Origin: Chromatiaceae bacterium
GTDB taxonomy: Bacteria > Pseudomonadota > Gammaproteobacteria > Chromatiales > Chromatiaceae
Assembly: GCA_024235315.1 (NCBI GenBank)
Contig: JACKMP010000002.1
Location: forward strand, 186,001-250,000
DNA length: 64,000 nucleotides
Reading direction: 5' to 3'
Every line of letters begins with the position of its first letter. Position 1 is the first letter of the stretch. Positions 16,304-25,776 of the stretch are shown here, piece by piece. The notes below the pieces were generated by a model that made no database searches, was not told the DNA's origin, and worked only from the letters and a program-made list of their open reading frames with translations. The translations under genes and the position numbers were made by a program.

Positions 16304-17494
16304 TCACCTTTCGACCAGCTGATTGCGTTTGTTGTACCAGTTCATGAACAGCGAAATGACCAGGCTGATCAGCAGGTAGACCCCCATCGTCATCGCGATG
16401 ACCTCGACCGCTTGACCAGTCTGGTTCAGCGTCGTGCCGGCAAACACGTTGACCAGGTCAGGGTAGCCGATGGCCGTGGCCAGCGACGAGTTTTTCGTCA
16501 GGTTCAGGTACTGGCTGGTGAGCTGCGGGATGATCACCCGCATTGCCTGCGGAATGATCACCAGCTTCAGTGTCACCCGCGGCCGCAGTCCCAGCGCATA
16601 AGCCGCTTCAGTCTGGCCATGACTGACCGACTGGATGCCGGAGCGTACCGCCTCCGCGATGAATGCCGCGGTGTAGATGCTGAGTGCCAGCACGAGCGCC
16701 GCCAACTCGGGAATCACCTCCAACCCACCACGGAAATTGAAGCCACCCAGTACCGGGTAGTCCCAGTGCAGTGGCGAACCGCTGACCCAGTACGTCAGCA
16801 GGGGCAGGCCGATGATCAACACGAATCCGCTCAGACCGGCCGGGAACTGCTGCCCGCTCGCCTCCTGGCGCCTGCGTGCCCAGCGTGTCAACAGCACAGC
16901 ACCGATGATCGCCACCAGCAGGGCCGCTACAACCAGCCCGAAGCCGTCCTCGACAATCGGCCTCGGCAGGAACAGACCGCGATTGTTGAGGAATACCGAA
17001 TCGCCAACGCTCAGGCTTTGCCGCGGCAGCGGCAGCGGGCGCAGCACGGCGAAATACCAGAACATGATCTGCAGCAACAGCGGGATGTTGCGAAAGGTTT
17101 CGATATAGACGGTGGCGAGCCGCGCCACCAGCCAGTTGTGCGACAGTCGCGCAATCCCGATGAAGAACCCGAGGAAGGTCGCGAAAAAGATCCCCAGCGC
17201 CGCCACCAACAGCGTGTTGAGCAGGCCAACAACGAAAGTGCGGCCGTAGGTGTAGGTCTCGTCGTACGGAATCAGGCTCTGCAGGATGCCGAAACCGGCC
17301 GCGTTGTCGAGAAAACCGAAGCCGGTGGTGATTCCACGCTGCTCCATGTTCTGCAGCGTATTGCTCAGCAGGAAATTGCCAAAGGCCAGGAGGCAAAGGA
17401 CCAGCAGGACCTGAAAGACGATCGCCCGGAAAGTGGGCTGACGCCAAAGCGGGACCTTTCCCGTCGAATCCTGGGAAGGATGCTCAGCGGCCAT
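16304..17494 (-). CDS. aapQ: General L-amino-acid ABC transporter permease AapQ/BztB
   Basis: 396 aa, about eight membrane helices. The AapQ/BztB pattern includes YIETFRNIPLLLQIMFWYF and the EAA loop GIQSVSHGQTEAAYALGLRP. It forms the heteromeric membrane channel with AapM. It is separated from the upstream binding-protein gene by 81 bases that hold a very stable hairpin, which suggests lower expression than aapJ. Confidence 0.95.
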   Translation of the reverse strand: MAAEHPSQDSTGKVPLWRQPTFRAIVFQVLLVLCLLAFGNFLLSNTLQNMEQRGITTGFGFLDNAAGFGILQSLIPYDETYTYGRTFVVGLLNTLLVAALGIFFATFLGFFIGIARLSHNWLVARLATVYIETFRNIPLLLQIMFWYFAVLRPLPLPRQSLSVGDSVFLNNRGLFLPRPIVEDGFGLVVAALLVAIIGAVLLTRWARRRQEASGQQFPAGLSGFVLIIGLPLLTYWVSGSPLHWDYPVLGGFNFRGGLEVIPELAALVLALSIYTAAFIAEAVRSGIQSVSHGQTEAAYALGLRPRVTLKLVIIPQAMRVIIPQLTSQYLNLTKNSSLATAIGYPDLVNVFAGTTLNQTGQAVEVIAMTMGVYLLISLVISLFMNWYNKRNQLVER

Positions 17495-17529
17495 TGAGGT
17501 CAGCGGATATCACGCTTGGGGACACCTGA

Positions 17530-17562
17530 GGCGGGTCCGGAGGTGGGGTCTCCGGACCTGCC
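17530..17562 (-). promoter_or_regulatory. Stable intercistronic hairpin between aapJ and aapQ
   Basis: Bases 17530-17542 pair with 17550-17562 (13 pairs, one G-U), leaving a 7-nt loop; the central nine pairs are GGTCCGGAG with CTCCGGACC. No U tract follows on the coding strand, so it is better read as an mRNA-stabilising or partial-termination element. Such hairpins commonly protect the abundant binding-protein message. Confidence 0.7.
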
Positions 17563-17575
17563 AGATTGACGTGGT

Positions 17576-18595
17576 TCAGCGAATAGGCGGCGCGTACTGC
17601 AGGCCGCCCTTGCTCCACAACGCATTCAGACCGCGTGCGATGCCTAGCGCACTGCCAGCGCCGACGTTTCGGTCGAAGGCCTCGCCGTAGTTGCCCACCT
17701 GCTTGATGATGTTGTAGCCCCAGTCATCGGGAAGCCCCATCCATTCACCCTTCACGCCCTCGACACCAAGCAGACGACGTACGTTCGGGTCGGTGGAGCT
17801 GGCCTTCATCTCATCAACGTTTGCCGAGGTCACGCCGAGTTCTTCGGCGTTGACCATTGCATAAAGTGACCACTTGACGACGTTGAACCATTCGTCATCA
17901 CCCTGGCGCACCACAGGCCCCAGCGGTTCCTTCGAGATGACTTCGGGCAACACGACGGCGCTCTTCGGGTCACTCAGCTTGATGCGCAGCGCATACAGCT
18001 GCGACTGGTCCGATGTCAGCGCATCGCAACGACCGGCCTCGAATGCCTTGATCGTCTGATCCGACGTATCGAAGGTAATCGGCGTGTAGTTCATCTTGTT
18101 GCTGCGGAAATAGTCGGCGAGGTTCAACTCAGTGGTCGTACCTGCCTGGATACAGAAAGAGGCGCCGTCCATCTCCAGCGCACTCTTCACACCGAGGTTC
18201 TTGGTGACCAGAAACCCCTGACCGTCGTAATAGTTGACACCGGTGAAGTTCAGGCCCAGTGAGGTATCGCGCGTGTAGGTCCAGGTGGTGTTGCGCGGCA
18301 GCATGTCGATCTCGCCGGACTGCAGCGCGGTGAAGCGCTCCTTCGCCGTCAAGGGGTTGTACTTGACCTTCTCCGCATCACCGAAGATCGCAGCGGCCAC
18401 TGCACGACACATATCGACATCGATACCGGTAAACCTGCCCTTGTCGTCAGCGCTCGAGAAACCGGGCAACCCGGTGCTCACGCCGCATTGCACGAATCCC
18501 TTGCTCTTGACCGCGTCCAGCGTAGCGCCAGCATGCACGGCGCCCGACAGCGTCAGCGCGGCACCCAGTCCAATCACCCATCTCGTTGTTGTCAT
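17576..18595 (-). CDS. aapJ: General L-amino-acid ABC transporter periplasmic binding protein
   Basis: 339 aa from the ATG at 18595, preceded by GGAGGAG; the upstream in-frame extension is non-coding. Signal peptide (WVIGLGAALTLSGAVHAGA). The mature protein has the SBP_bac_3 pattern: GFVQCGVSTGLPGFSSADDK, GRFTGIDVDMCRAVAAAIFG, PLTAKERFTALQSGEIDML and the AapJ-typical RNTTWTYTRDTSLGLNFTGV. It captures L-amino acids and delivers them to AapQM. Confidence 0.96.
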   Translation of the reverse strand: MTTTRWVIGLGAALTLSGAVHAGATLDAVKSKGFVQCGVSTGLPGFSSADDKGRFTGIDVDMCRAVAAAIFGDAEKVKYNPLTAKERFTALQSGEIDMLPRNTTWTYTRDTSLGLNFTGVNYYDGQGFLVTKNLGVKSALEMDGASFCIQAGTTTELNLADYFRSNKMNYTPITFDTSDQTIKAFEAGRCDALTSDQSQLYALRIKLSDPKSAVVLPEVISKEPLGPVVRQGDDEWFNVVKWSLYAMVNAEELGVTSANVDEMKASSTDPNVRRLLGVEGVKGEWMGLPDDWGYNIIKQVGNYGEAFDRNVGAGSALGIARGLNALWSKGGLQYAPPIR

Positions 18596-18623
18596 ATTGG
18601 ATCTCCTCCCAAATACCGCGGCC

Positions 18624-18651
18624 ATTCTATTCACCGCCGGTTTCTTATTAA
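18624..18651 (-). promoter_or_regulatory. Candidate aapJ promoter
   Basis: On the minus strand TTAATA (18651-18646) and TAGAAT (18629-18624) are 16 bases apart, about 28 bases before the aapJ start, in the 145-base gap after ligA. The spacing is short and the leader would be only about 20 nt, so it is a tentative call. Confidence 0.35.
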
Positions 18652-18740
18652 GCGTTTCATCAGGCCGCATCTGGAAGCCCGTACTGCATGACATCCGTCG
18701 AGGCATCGTGTGCCGAGTGTGTCTTCCCACGACGGGTGCG

Positions 18741-20780
18741 TCAAGGAACACCACCTGCGAAATCCCCGGCGATCAGCCGCTTCAGGCCATCTTCGTCCAG
18801 CACCCCGACTCCGAGTGCCCGCGCCTTGTCGAGCTTCGAACCGGCATCTTCGCCGACGACCACGTAGTCGGTCTTCTTTGAAACGCTGCCGGCGACCTTC
18901 GCGCCCAACGCCGACAACCGTTCCTTGATCCGGTCGCGCGGCTCGGACAGCGCGCCGGTCAGGACGAAGGTCATGCCGGCCAGCGGCAGTTCTTCGGCCA
19001 TCGGGGCCGGCGGGCCTTCAGGCCAATCCACGCCAGCCTCGCGCAACTTGTTGATGACCGCCAGATTGTGCGGCTGGCGAAAGAAGGTGTGCACATGGTG
19101 GGCCACCACCGGACCGACGTCGGGGGTCTGCTGCAATGTGTCCTCCTCCGCCGCGCCGATCGCGTCCAGAGCGCCGAACTGGCGGGCCAGCGCCTGTGCC
19201 GTGGCCTCGCCGACTTCACGGATCCCGAGCGCATACAGAAAGCGTGGCAGTGTCGTGGTACGCGCCTTACGCAGTGCGCCGACCAGGTTGGCGGCCGATT
19301 TCTCACCCATGCGCTCCAGGCCGGCCAGCAGGTCGGCCTGGAGCATGAACAGGTCCGCCGGATCCTCGATCAGGGACTGATCGATCAATTGTTCGATCAG
19401 TTTGTCGCCCAGTCCCTCGATATCCATCGCCCGGCGCGAGGCGAAATGTTTGACCGCCTCCTTGCGTTGCGCGGCACAGTAGAGCCCGCCGGAACAACGC
19501 GCCACAGCCTCGCCTTCGAGGCGCTCGATATCCGAGCCACAGACCGGGCATTGCGCTGGAAGCTCCACCTTCCGCGTGCCGGCGGGACGGCGCTCCGGCA
19601 GCACGCGCACGACCTCCGGGATCACATCGCCGGCACGGCGCACGATCACTGTGTCGCCTACCCGCACATCCTTGCGTTGCACCTCATCCATGTTGTGCAG
19701 CGTCGCATTGCTCACCGTCACGCCACCGACGAAGACCGGCTTGAGCCGCGCAACCGGCGTCACCGCGCCGGTGCGTCCCACCTGGAACTCCACCGCCTCG
19801 ACGACGGTGAGTTCCTCTTGCGCGGGGAACTTGCTGGCGATGGCCCAGCGAGGCGCGCGCGAGACGAAACCGAGCTGCCGCTGGTCGGCGATGCTGTCCA
19901 CCTTGAACACCACCCCGTCAATCTCGTAGGCGAGATGCGCGCGCCGCGCGCCGATGTCGTCGAAATAGGCGATACATTCCGGTAGCCCGATGACCACCCG
20001 CAGTTCCGGCGAGACCGGCAGCCCCCAGCCCCTGAGCAGGGCCATGTTCGCGCTGTGGGTGGGCGCCATCGGATGCCCGTCGACCTCACCGAGCCCATAG
20101 CAGAACATCGCCAGAGGCCGCGATGCGGTGATTGCGGGATCAAGCTGTCGCAGACTGCCGGCAGCTGCATTGCGCGGGTTGGCGAAGATCTTGTCGCCGG
20201 ATGCACGCTGACGGGCGTTGAGGTCATCGAAGCCCGCGCGTGGCATGAAAATCTCGCCACGCACCTCGAGCAACGGCGGCCAGTCGCTGCCGCGCAGACG
20301 CAGCGGCACCGACGAAATGGTGCGCACGTTCTGGGTAACGTTCTCACCATGCGTGCCGTCACCGCGCGTGGCTGCCTGCACCAGCGACCCCTGTTCGTAT
20401 CGCAGGCTGATCGCCAGACCGTCGAGTTTCGGCTCGGCCGCATAGCGCACTTCGCCATCGCGCTCCAGGCGCTCGCGTACGCGCCGATCGAAGTCCGCCA
20501 GCGCCTCGGTCGACAGGGCGTTGTCGAGCGACAGCATTGGCACACGGTGCGTAACTTCGCCGAACGCGGCAAGCGGTGCGCCGCCAACTCTCTGGGTCGG
20601 CGAATCCGGTGTAATCAGTTCGGGGTATCCGGCCTCGAGTGCCTGAAGTTCACGAAACAGGCGATCGAATTCGCTGTCCGGGACCTGCGGATCGTCCAGC
20701 ACGTAGTAACGGTAGTTGTGATCTTCGATCTGCTCGCGCAGGCGTTGAACCTTTGCGCGAATGGCCTGGTCCGCGGTCAA
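18741..20780 (-). CDS. ligA: NAD+-dependent DNA ligase
   Basis: 679 aa. Domains in order: Ia (1-65), adenylation domain with nucleophile Lys118 in EPKLDGLAI, OB fold, four-Cys zinc finger (CPVC...CSGGLYC), HhH repeats (about 430-580) and a C-terminal BRCT (about 595-675). The start is a TTG at 20780 with GGAG upstream, overlapping the zipA stop. It seals nicks during replication and repair. The smc-zipA-ligA order is common in gammaproteobacteria. Confidence 0.97.
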   Translation of the reverse strand: MTADQAIRAKVQRLREQIEDHNYRYYVLDDPQVPDSEFDRLFRELQALEAGYPELITPDSPTQRVGGAPLAAFGEVTHRVPMLSLDNALSTEALADFDRRVRERLERDGEVRYAAEPKLDGLAISLRYEQGSLVQAATRGDGTHGENVTQNVRTISSVPLRLRGSDWPPLLEVRGEIFMPRAGFDDLNARQRASGDKIFANPRNAAAGSLRQLDPAITASRPLAMFCYGLGEVDGHPMAPTHSANMALLRGWGLPVSPELRVVIGLPECIAYFDDIGARRAHLAYEIDGVVFKVDSIADQRQLGFVSRAPRWAIASKFPAQEELTVVEAVEFQVGRTGAVTPVARLKPVFVGGVTVSNATLHNMDEVQRKDVRVGDTVIVRRAGDVIPEVVRVLPERRPAGTRKVELPAQCPVCGSDIERLEGEAVARCSGGLYCAAQRKEAVKHFASRRAMDIEGLGDKLIEQLIDQSLIEDPADLFMLQADLLAGLERMGEKSAANLVGALRKARTTTLPRFLYALGIREVGEATAQALARQFGALDAIGAAEEDTLQQTPDVGPVVAHHVHTFFRQPHNLAVINKLREAGVDWPEGPPAPMAEELPLAGMTFVLTGALSEPRDRIKERLSALGAKVAGSVSKKTDYVVVGEDAGSKLDKARALGVGVLDEDGLKRLIAGDFAGGVP

Positions 20781-21628
20781 TGGCGACTCCGTGCCAGGCG
20801 CACCTTGTGCCGGTGCTCGATAATCGACTCCCGGGTATGCTCCTGCATCTGCCGTGTCAGTTTGTTGTGCCGCTCGTCCTGCAGCTCGGCATGCAGCAGC
20901 GTGGCCAGGCGACCGCCAACAGCCAGCATGTCGTTATAGATCTCGATGCCGTCACGCACGCCGGGCAGCTGGGTAAAGAGCGACAGGCCCGGGGTGGTGA
21001 ACGCCGCCATGTCATCGATCGGAAAGATCCCGGGCTCGACCATGCTCGCCATACTGAACAACACCCGATCGCTGCCACCGTCGTGGCGGTGATAGATCGA
21101 CATCTCACCATGCACCAGGCCGACCTCGCGGCAGGCCCCCTCGATCGCCGCCCCGGCGAGTGCACCGTCAAGGGCCTTGACGTTGATCACGATGATCTTG
21201 CGCTCGACGTCATCAGCCAACGCAGGATCGGCGTGCAGGTAGCTGCTTTCGCCGTGTGCGTCGAAACGCAGGTCCATCGAGAATTGCGGCTCTGATTCGG
21301 TCTGCGCGCCCGACCATTCGCCAAGGTCGGTCGGATCGGGGTCGAGCACCGGCTTCGCGCGCCGCACAGGCTTTGCGCGTCCCGCCGCCTCGGCCTCATC
21401 GTCGATGCGCATCTCCGGAATGGACTCCACCGCATCATCCATGGCCGGTTCGGTGAGCTGCGGCGATTCGTCCTGCAAGCCATTCGGATCAATCGACATC
21501 GCCTCAGGTACGCGTTTGACCCGCCTGACGCGAGGCGCTGCCCGCTTGTAGCGATCCCAGAGATAGATCCCCACCACCAGCACGACACCGAGTGCTATCA
21601 GAACCAACCTGACCAGATTCGAATCCAT
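20777..21628 (-). CDS. zipA: Cell division protein ZipA
   Basis: 283 aa. One N-terminal membrane helix (LVRLVLIALGVVLVVGIYLW), a basic then acidic low-complexity linker (about 25-140), and a C-terminal FtsZ-binding domain (about 145-275) with ALDGALAGAAIEGACREVGL, MASMVEPGIFP and FTTPGLSLFTQLPG. It tethers FtsZ to the inner membrane. The family is essentially confined to Gammaproteobacteria, which supports the assignment of the window. Confidence 0.95.
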   Translation of the reverse strand: MDSNLVRLVLIALGVVLVVGIYLWDRYKRAAPRVRRVKRVPEAMSIDPNGLQDESPQLTEPAMDDAVESIPEMRIDDEAEAAGRAKPVRRAKPVLDPDPTDLGEWSGAQTESEPQFSMDLRFDAHGESSYLHADPALADDVERKIIVINVKALDGALAGAAIEGACREVGLVHGEMSIYHRHDGGSDRVLFSMASMVEPGIFPIDDMAAFTTPGLSLFTQLPGVRDGIEIYNDMLAVGGRLATLLHAELQDERHNKLTRQMQEHTRESIIEHRHKVRLARSRH

Positions 21629-21688
21629 CGCAGTTTGCCGTCTAACGGCCCCCAGAATGCCGGCCCGTCTGCAAAGCAGACGGGGAAA

Positions 21689-24600
21689 TCAAACCGCTGC
21701 CAGCGCCGCCGCCTCTTCGACGTCAACCGAGACCATGCGCGAAACGCCCGGCTCATGCATGGTCACGCCGCTGAGCTGATTGGCGATCTCCATCGTCACC
21801 TTGTTGTGGGTGATGAAGATGAACTGGACGTGCGCGGACATCTCCTTCACCAGCGCCGAGTAGCGCCCGACATTGGCGTCGTCGAGCGGCGCATCCACCT
21901 CGTCCAGCATACAGAAAGGTGCCGGATTGAGGCGGAAGATCGCAAACACCATCGCTACGGCTGTCAGTGCTTTCTCGCCGCCGGACAACAGATGAATGCT
22001 GCTGTTGCGTTTGCCCGGCGGCCGCGCCATCACCGTCACACCGGTATCGAGCAGATCCTCGCCGGTCAGCTCCAGATACGCGTGGCCACCGCCAAAAAGC
22101 TTCGGGAACAGTTCCTTGAACCCGGCGTCGACGCGATCGAAGGTTTCTTTGAATCGCGTGCGGGTCTCGCGGTCGATCTTGCGGATCGCCTCCTCCAGCG
22201 TCGCCAGCGATTTGCTGATGTCCTCATGCTGTGCGTCGAGGTAGGCCATGCGCTCGCTCTGTTCCTGGAACTCGTCGATCGCCGCGAGGTTGATCGGGCC
22301 GAGACGCTGGATGCGGTTACCCAGGTCTTCGACCCGCGTCTGCCATACCTCGACAGCGGCGTCCTGCGCCATCTCCTGCTGCAACTGCGTGCGCTCGAAG
22401 CCGGTCTCCGCCAACTGCTCCTCGAGCGTGCGGCTGCGCACCAGGATCTCCTGGCGCGCCATCCGGGTCTGGTCGAGACGGCTGCGTTCGTCCTGCACCC
22501 GCTGTTCGACCTGGTGCCGCAACTGATCGAGTTCGCGCAAGCGGTGGTCTATCCCCTCCAGACCCTTGCGGGCCTGCGACAGGCTGGTCTCCACCTCAGC
22601 ACGCACCTGCAGTTGCTGCTCCAGGCGCAGCTGCTGCTCGCCGATCGGTGCCTTGCCGGCATCAAGCTGAGCCTCCAGGCCGCTGCAGCGCTGCTGAAGT
22701 TGCGCCAACTGCTGTTGCATCCGCCCCATCCCGGCGCGAAGCGAATCCTCGGAGCTGCGCATCGATTCCACGCGCAGCGCGATTTCGTGCACCCGGTTGC
22801 GCGCCGCGCTGGCGGTGCCGCGTGCCGCGTCCAGGGCCTCCCGCAGCGCATCACGCTCGGCGACCAGCGTCTCGCGGTGTTTGGCCATGTCCTCGATCGA
22901 GGCGAGCGCCTGGTGCAGGCGGCTGCGCGCAGCCTGCATATCGGTCACGCCCTGCTGCAACTGCTGTTGCAGCTCGAGGGCGTCTTTCTCCAGACCATCC
23001 AGACGGTGCCGTATCTGCTCTGCACGTGCCTGCTTGCCGCTGAGCAGGGCGCGCACCTCTGCCACCATCCGCTGGGCGGCCTCGAGTTCACGTTGCTGCA
23101 CCTCGCGTGCCTGTTCGGCCTCGACCAGGGCACGACGATCGGCTGCCAGCTGGTCGGCCAACCGTGCGACCTCCGGCTCGAGCTGGGCCAGACGCTGGGT
23201 CAGGACCCGGATCTCCTGTTCCCGCGCCAGCACCCCCGCACGCGCATCGCTGCCCCGCTGCACACTGACCCAACCGCGTCCGACCCGCACGCCCTCTGGC
23301 GTGACCAGGCATTCACCGGGCGCCAGCGTGTTGCGTCGTTGCAAGGCGTCCGTCAGATCATGCGCGGTGTGGATGCTGTTGAGCAGATGCAGCAGTGGCT
23401 CGGGCCCACTGACATGCGCCGCCAGCGTGCCCTCGAGCACCTGCGGCGTTCCGTGACCAGACTCGAACAGGGTGAGGACCCCGCGTTCGAGGCGCACCAG
23501 ATCCGTGGCGGGGGCGTCGAGATCATCGACCATGACCGCCTGCAGCTGTTCGGCCAGCACCACTTCGGCGGCCTTCTGCCACTGGCCGGAGACCTCGACC
23601 GTCTCCAGCAGACGGCGCGCCTCACCCAGCCCCTTGTCGCGCAGCCAGCGCTCGACACCCTTGTCACCCTCACCGCGAGCCGCCTGCTGGAGGGCAGTCA
23701 ACGAGGCCAGCCGGCCGCGCAGCGTCTCCAGCTCGGAACGCGCCGTGGCGAGTTCCTCCTGCGCCTGCTGGCCGCGTTGGCGCAGGCTTGCGATCGATTG
23801 CAGGCGTGCCTCGACGCGGCCTCTGACCGCCAGCAGCGCGGCCTCCCCCTCGGATTCACGACGCTGCAGGTCAACGATCTCGGCCGCCAGCGACACATCG
23901 GCAAGGTGTCCGCGCTCCTCCTCGTTGCGTGTCAGGCGCCGCTTCAGCTGCACTTCCTGCTGTTCGAGGTGGTTGATCCGGGTACGTTCGACCTGCGCCT
24001 GCTGCGCCGGCTCGTTTGCGCCCTGGTTGAAACTGTCCCAGTTGGTCTGCCAGGTCAGCATGGCCGCCTCGGCATCGTGCAGCGCCTTTGCCGCAACGTC
24101 GGACTCAGTCCTGGCAGCGTCGAGCATCGGTTGATCGCGCTCGAGTTCACCGGCCAGTTCGGCCAGACGGCTGCCGTCCTGTTCGCTCAGCGCTGTGGCC
24201 TGGGCCAGTGCCTGACGGGCCTGGACCAGGTCCGACTCCTGCTGGCGTCGCGCCTCCCGCGCGTACTGGATCGATTCCTCGAGCCGCGCGATTTCCGAGC
24301 CAACCGCGTAGAAACGGCCCTGGATCGTGTTGAAGGCGTCGTTGGCCTCGGTGTGCGCGGAGCGCTGCTGCTCGATCTCCGCCTCGATGTTGCGCTGTTC
24401 GGCGATCGCGGCCTGCAGCAGGTTTTCCTGCTCGGCGATGGTGCGGTCGCGCTGTTCGATGTCCGTCAGCATCCCGTCCAGCCGCAGCACCAGCAGTTCG
24501 GCGCGCACACGACGTTCCTCTTCGCGCAGGGCCTTGTACTTCTGTGCGGTGGCGGACTGACGTTCGAGGTGCCTTAGCTGCTTCTGTACCTCTTCACGCA

Positions 24601-25189
24601 GGTCGTCGAGGCGTTCCAGGTTCTCCCGCGTGTGGCCGATGCGGTTCTCGGTCTCGCGGCGACGCTCCTTGTACTTCGAGATTCCGGCCGCCTCTTCCAG
24701 ATAGACCCGCAGATCCTCGGGACGCGCCTCGATCAGGCGCGAGATCATCCCCTGCTCGATGATCGAATAGCTGCGCGGACCCAAACCAGTGCCGAGGAAG
24801 AGGTCGGTGATGTCGCGGCGCCGGCAGCGCACGCCATTGAGGTAATACAGCGACTGGCCGTCACGCGAGACCTGGCGCTTTACCGAGATCTGGCTGTACT
24901 GCGCATACTGCCCGCCGGCACCGCCGTCGGCGTTGTCGAATACCAGCTCGATGGTCGCTGTGCCGACCGGTTTTCGACTGGTCGAGCCATTGAAAATAAC
25001 GTCCGCCATCGACTCACCGCGGAGGTTCTTGGCCGAGCTCTCGCCCATGACCCAGCGCACCGCATCGATGACATTGGACTTGCCGCAGCCATTGGGTCCG
25101 ACGATACCGACGAGATTGCTGGGGAACAGGACCGTGGTCGGGTCCACAAAGGATTTGAAACCCGCCAGCTTGATTTTTTCCAGACGCAT
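21689..25189 (-). CDS. smc: Chromosome segregation protein SMC
   Basis: 1166 aa from the ATG at 25189; a TTG three codons earlier is less likely. N-terminal ATPase half with Walker A GPNGCGKSN (31-39) and the MADVIFNGS block, a long coiled coil, a hinge (about 510-660), a second coiled coil, then signature LLSGGEKAL and Walker B FCMLDEVDAPLDD. It is a true SMC rather than MukB, in line with an SMC-ScpAB type organism. Role: chromosome condensation and segregation. Confidence 0.97.
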   Translation of the reverse strand: MRLEKIKLAGFKSFVDPTTVLFPSNLVGIVGPNGCGKSNVIDAVRWVMGESSAKNLRGESMADVIFNGSTSRKPVGTATIELVFDNADGGAGGQYAQYSQISVKRQVSRDGQSLYYLNGVRCRRRDITDLFLGTGLGPRSYSIIEQGMISRLIEARPEDLRVYLEEAAGISKYKERRRETENRIGHTRENLERLDDLREEVQKQLRHLERQSATAQKYKALREEERRVRAELLVLRLDGMLTDIEQRDRTIAEQENLLQAAIAEQRNIEAEIEQQRSAHTEANDAFNTIQGRFYAVGSEIARLEESIQYAREARRQQESDLVQARQALAQATALSEQDGSRLAELAGELERDQPMLDAARTESDVAAKALHDAEAAMLTWQTNWDSFNQGANEPAQQAQVERTRINHLEQQEVQLKRRLTRNEEERGHLADVSLAAEIVDLQRRESEGEAALLAVRGRVEARLQSIASLRQRGQQAQEELATARSELETLRGRLASLTALQQAARGEGDKGVERWLRDKGLGEARRLLETVEVSGQWQKAAEVVLAEQLQAVMVDDLDAPATDLVRLERGVLTLFESGHGTPQVLEGTLAAHVSGPEPLLHLLNSIHTAHDLTDALQRRNTLAPGECLVTPEGVRVGRGWVSVQRGSDARAGVLAREQEIRVLTQRLAQLEPEVARLADQLAADRRALVEAEQAREVQQRELEAAQRMVAEVRALLSGKQARAEQIRHRLDGLEKDALELQQQLQQGVTDMQAARSRLHQALASIEDMAKHRETLVAERDALREALDAARGTASAARNRVHEIALRVESMRSSEDSLRAGMGRMQQQLAQLQQRCSGLEAQLDAGKAPIGEQQLRLEQQLQVRAEVETSLSQARKGLEGIDHRLRELDQLRHQVEQRVQDERSRLDQTRMARQEILVRSRTLEEQLAETGFERTQLQQEMAQDAAVEVWQTRVEDLGNRIQRLGPINLAAIDEFQEQSERMAYLDAQHEDISKSLATLEEAIRKIDRETRTRFKETFDRVDAGFKELFPKLFGGGHAYLELTGEDLLDTGVTVMARPPGKRNSSIHLLSGGEKALTAVAMVFAIFRLNPAPFCMLDEVDAPLDDANVGRYSALVKEMSAHVQFIFITHNKVTMEIANQLSGVTMHEPGVSRMVSVDVEEAAALAAV

Positions 25190-25342
25190 GGCGCGCAAAG
25201 ATACAGGATGCCTCGGCGCGGATACAAGGAGCCGCTCGCTGCTGCGAAAGACTCTTACAAATACGCCGTATCTATTTGTTTTATTATATTTTTAACGGTT
25301 AACCTAAAGTGATTTCTCGCATGATCTGCTGGGCACCTCGCG

Positions 25343-25348
25343 TATAAT
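25343..25348 (+). promoter_or_regulatory. Candidate -10 element of queF
   Basis: A perfect TATAAT lies 35 bases before the queF ATG, with only a weak -35 match. The tract 25255-25310 just upstream is strikingly AT-rich for this genome and could act as an UP-like element. A short hairpin (GGCAA/TTGCC) lies between this site and the AGGA ribosome-binding site. Confidence 0.4.
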
Positions 25349-25383
25349 GCGCGGCAATCTGCGAACTGTTGCCAGGAAAACCC

Positions 25384-25773
25384 ATGTCCACCCGAGCCAG
25401 CAAAGATCTGGAGACTTTCGAAAACCCGCGTCCCGAGCGCGATTACACGATCCGCATCCGCCTGCCGGAGTTCACCTGCCTGTGTCCGAAGACCGGGCAA
25501 CCGGACTTCGCGACCCTGCATCTGGAGTACGTGCCGGATGCCAGGTGTGTCGAGCTCAAGTCGCTCAAGCTGTATATTTGGTCGTTCCGCGACGAGGGCG
25601 CATTTCACGAGGCCGTGACCAATCGTATCCTCGATGACCTGGTCGCCGCGACCTCGCCCCGCTTCATGCGGCTGACTGCCGAGTTCAACGTGCGCGGTGG
25701 CGTCTATACCAACGTGATCGCCGAGCACCGCGCCGATGACTGGCCGACGCCACAGGCCATCCACCTGCCCTGA
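25384..25773 (+). CDS. queF: NADPH-dependent 7-cyano-7-deazaguanine reductase (QueF, short type)
   Basis: 129 aa from the ATG at 25384, with AGGA upstream. The short single-domain QueF pattern is intact: the thioimide-forming Cys34 in CLCPKTGQPDFA with Asp41, substrate-binding ELKSLKLY, and the His75/Glu76 pair in FHEAVTN. It reduces preQ0 to preQ1 for queuosine in tRNA. Four bases separate its stop from the FGGY kinase start, so they are probably co-transcribed. Confidence 0.96.
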   Translation: MSTRASKDLETFENPRPERDYTIRIRLPEFTCLCPKTGQPDFATLHLEYVPDARCVELKSLKLYIWSFRDEGAFHEAVTNRILDDLVAATSPRFMRLTAEFNVRGGVYTNVIAEHRADDWPTPQAIHLP

Positions 25774-25776
25774 GCC

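Noticed and set aside
16202..17497. 431-codon plus-strand open frame
   Set aside because: Antisense to aapQ, whose membrane protein is clear on the minus strand.
21635..24577. 980-codon open frame on the plus strand
   Set aside because: It is exactly antisense to smc, whose protein is fully recognisable. The frame has the His/Leu/Gln/Arg-rich composition expected opposite a GC-rich coiled-coil gene.
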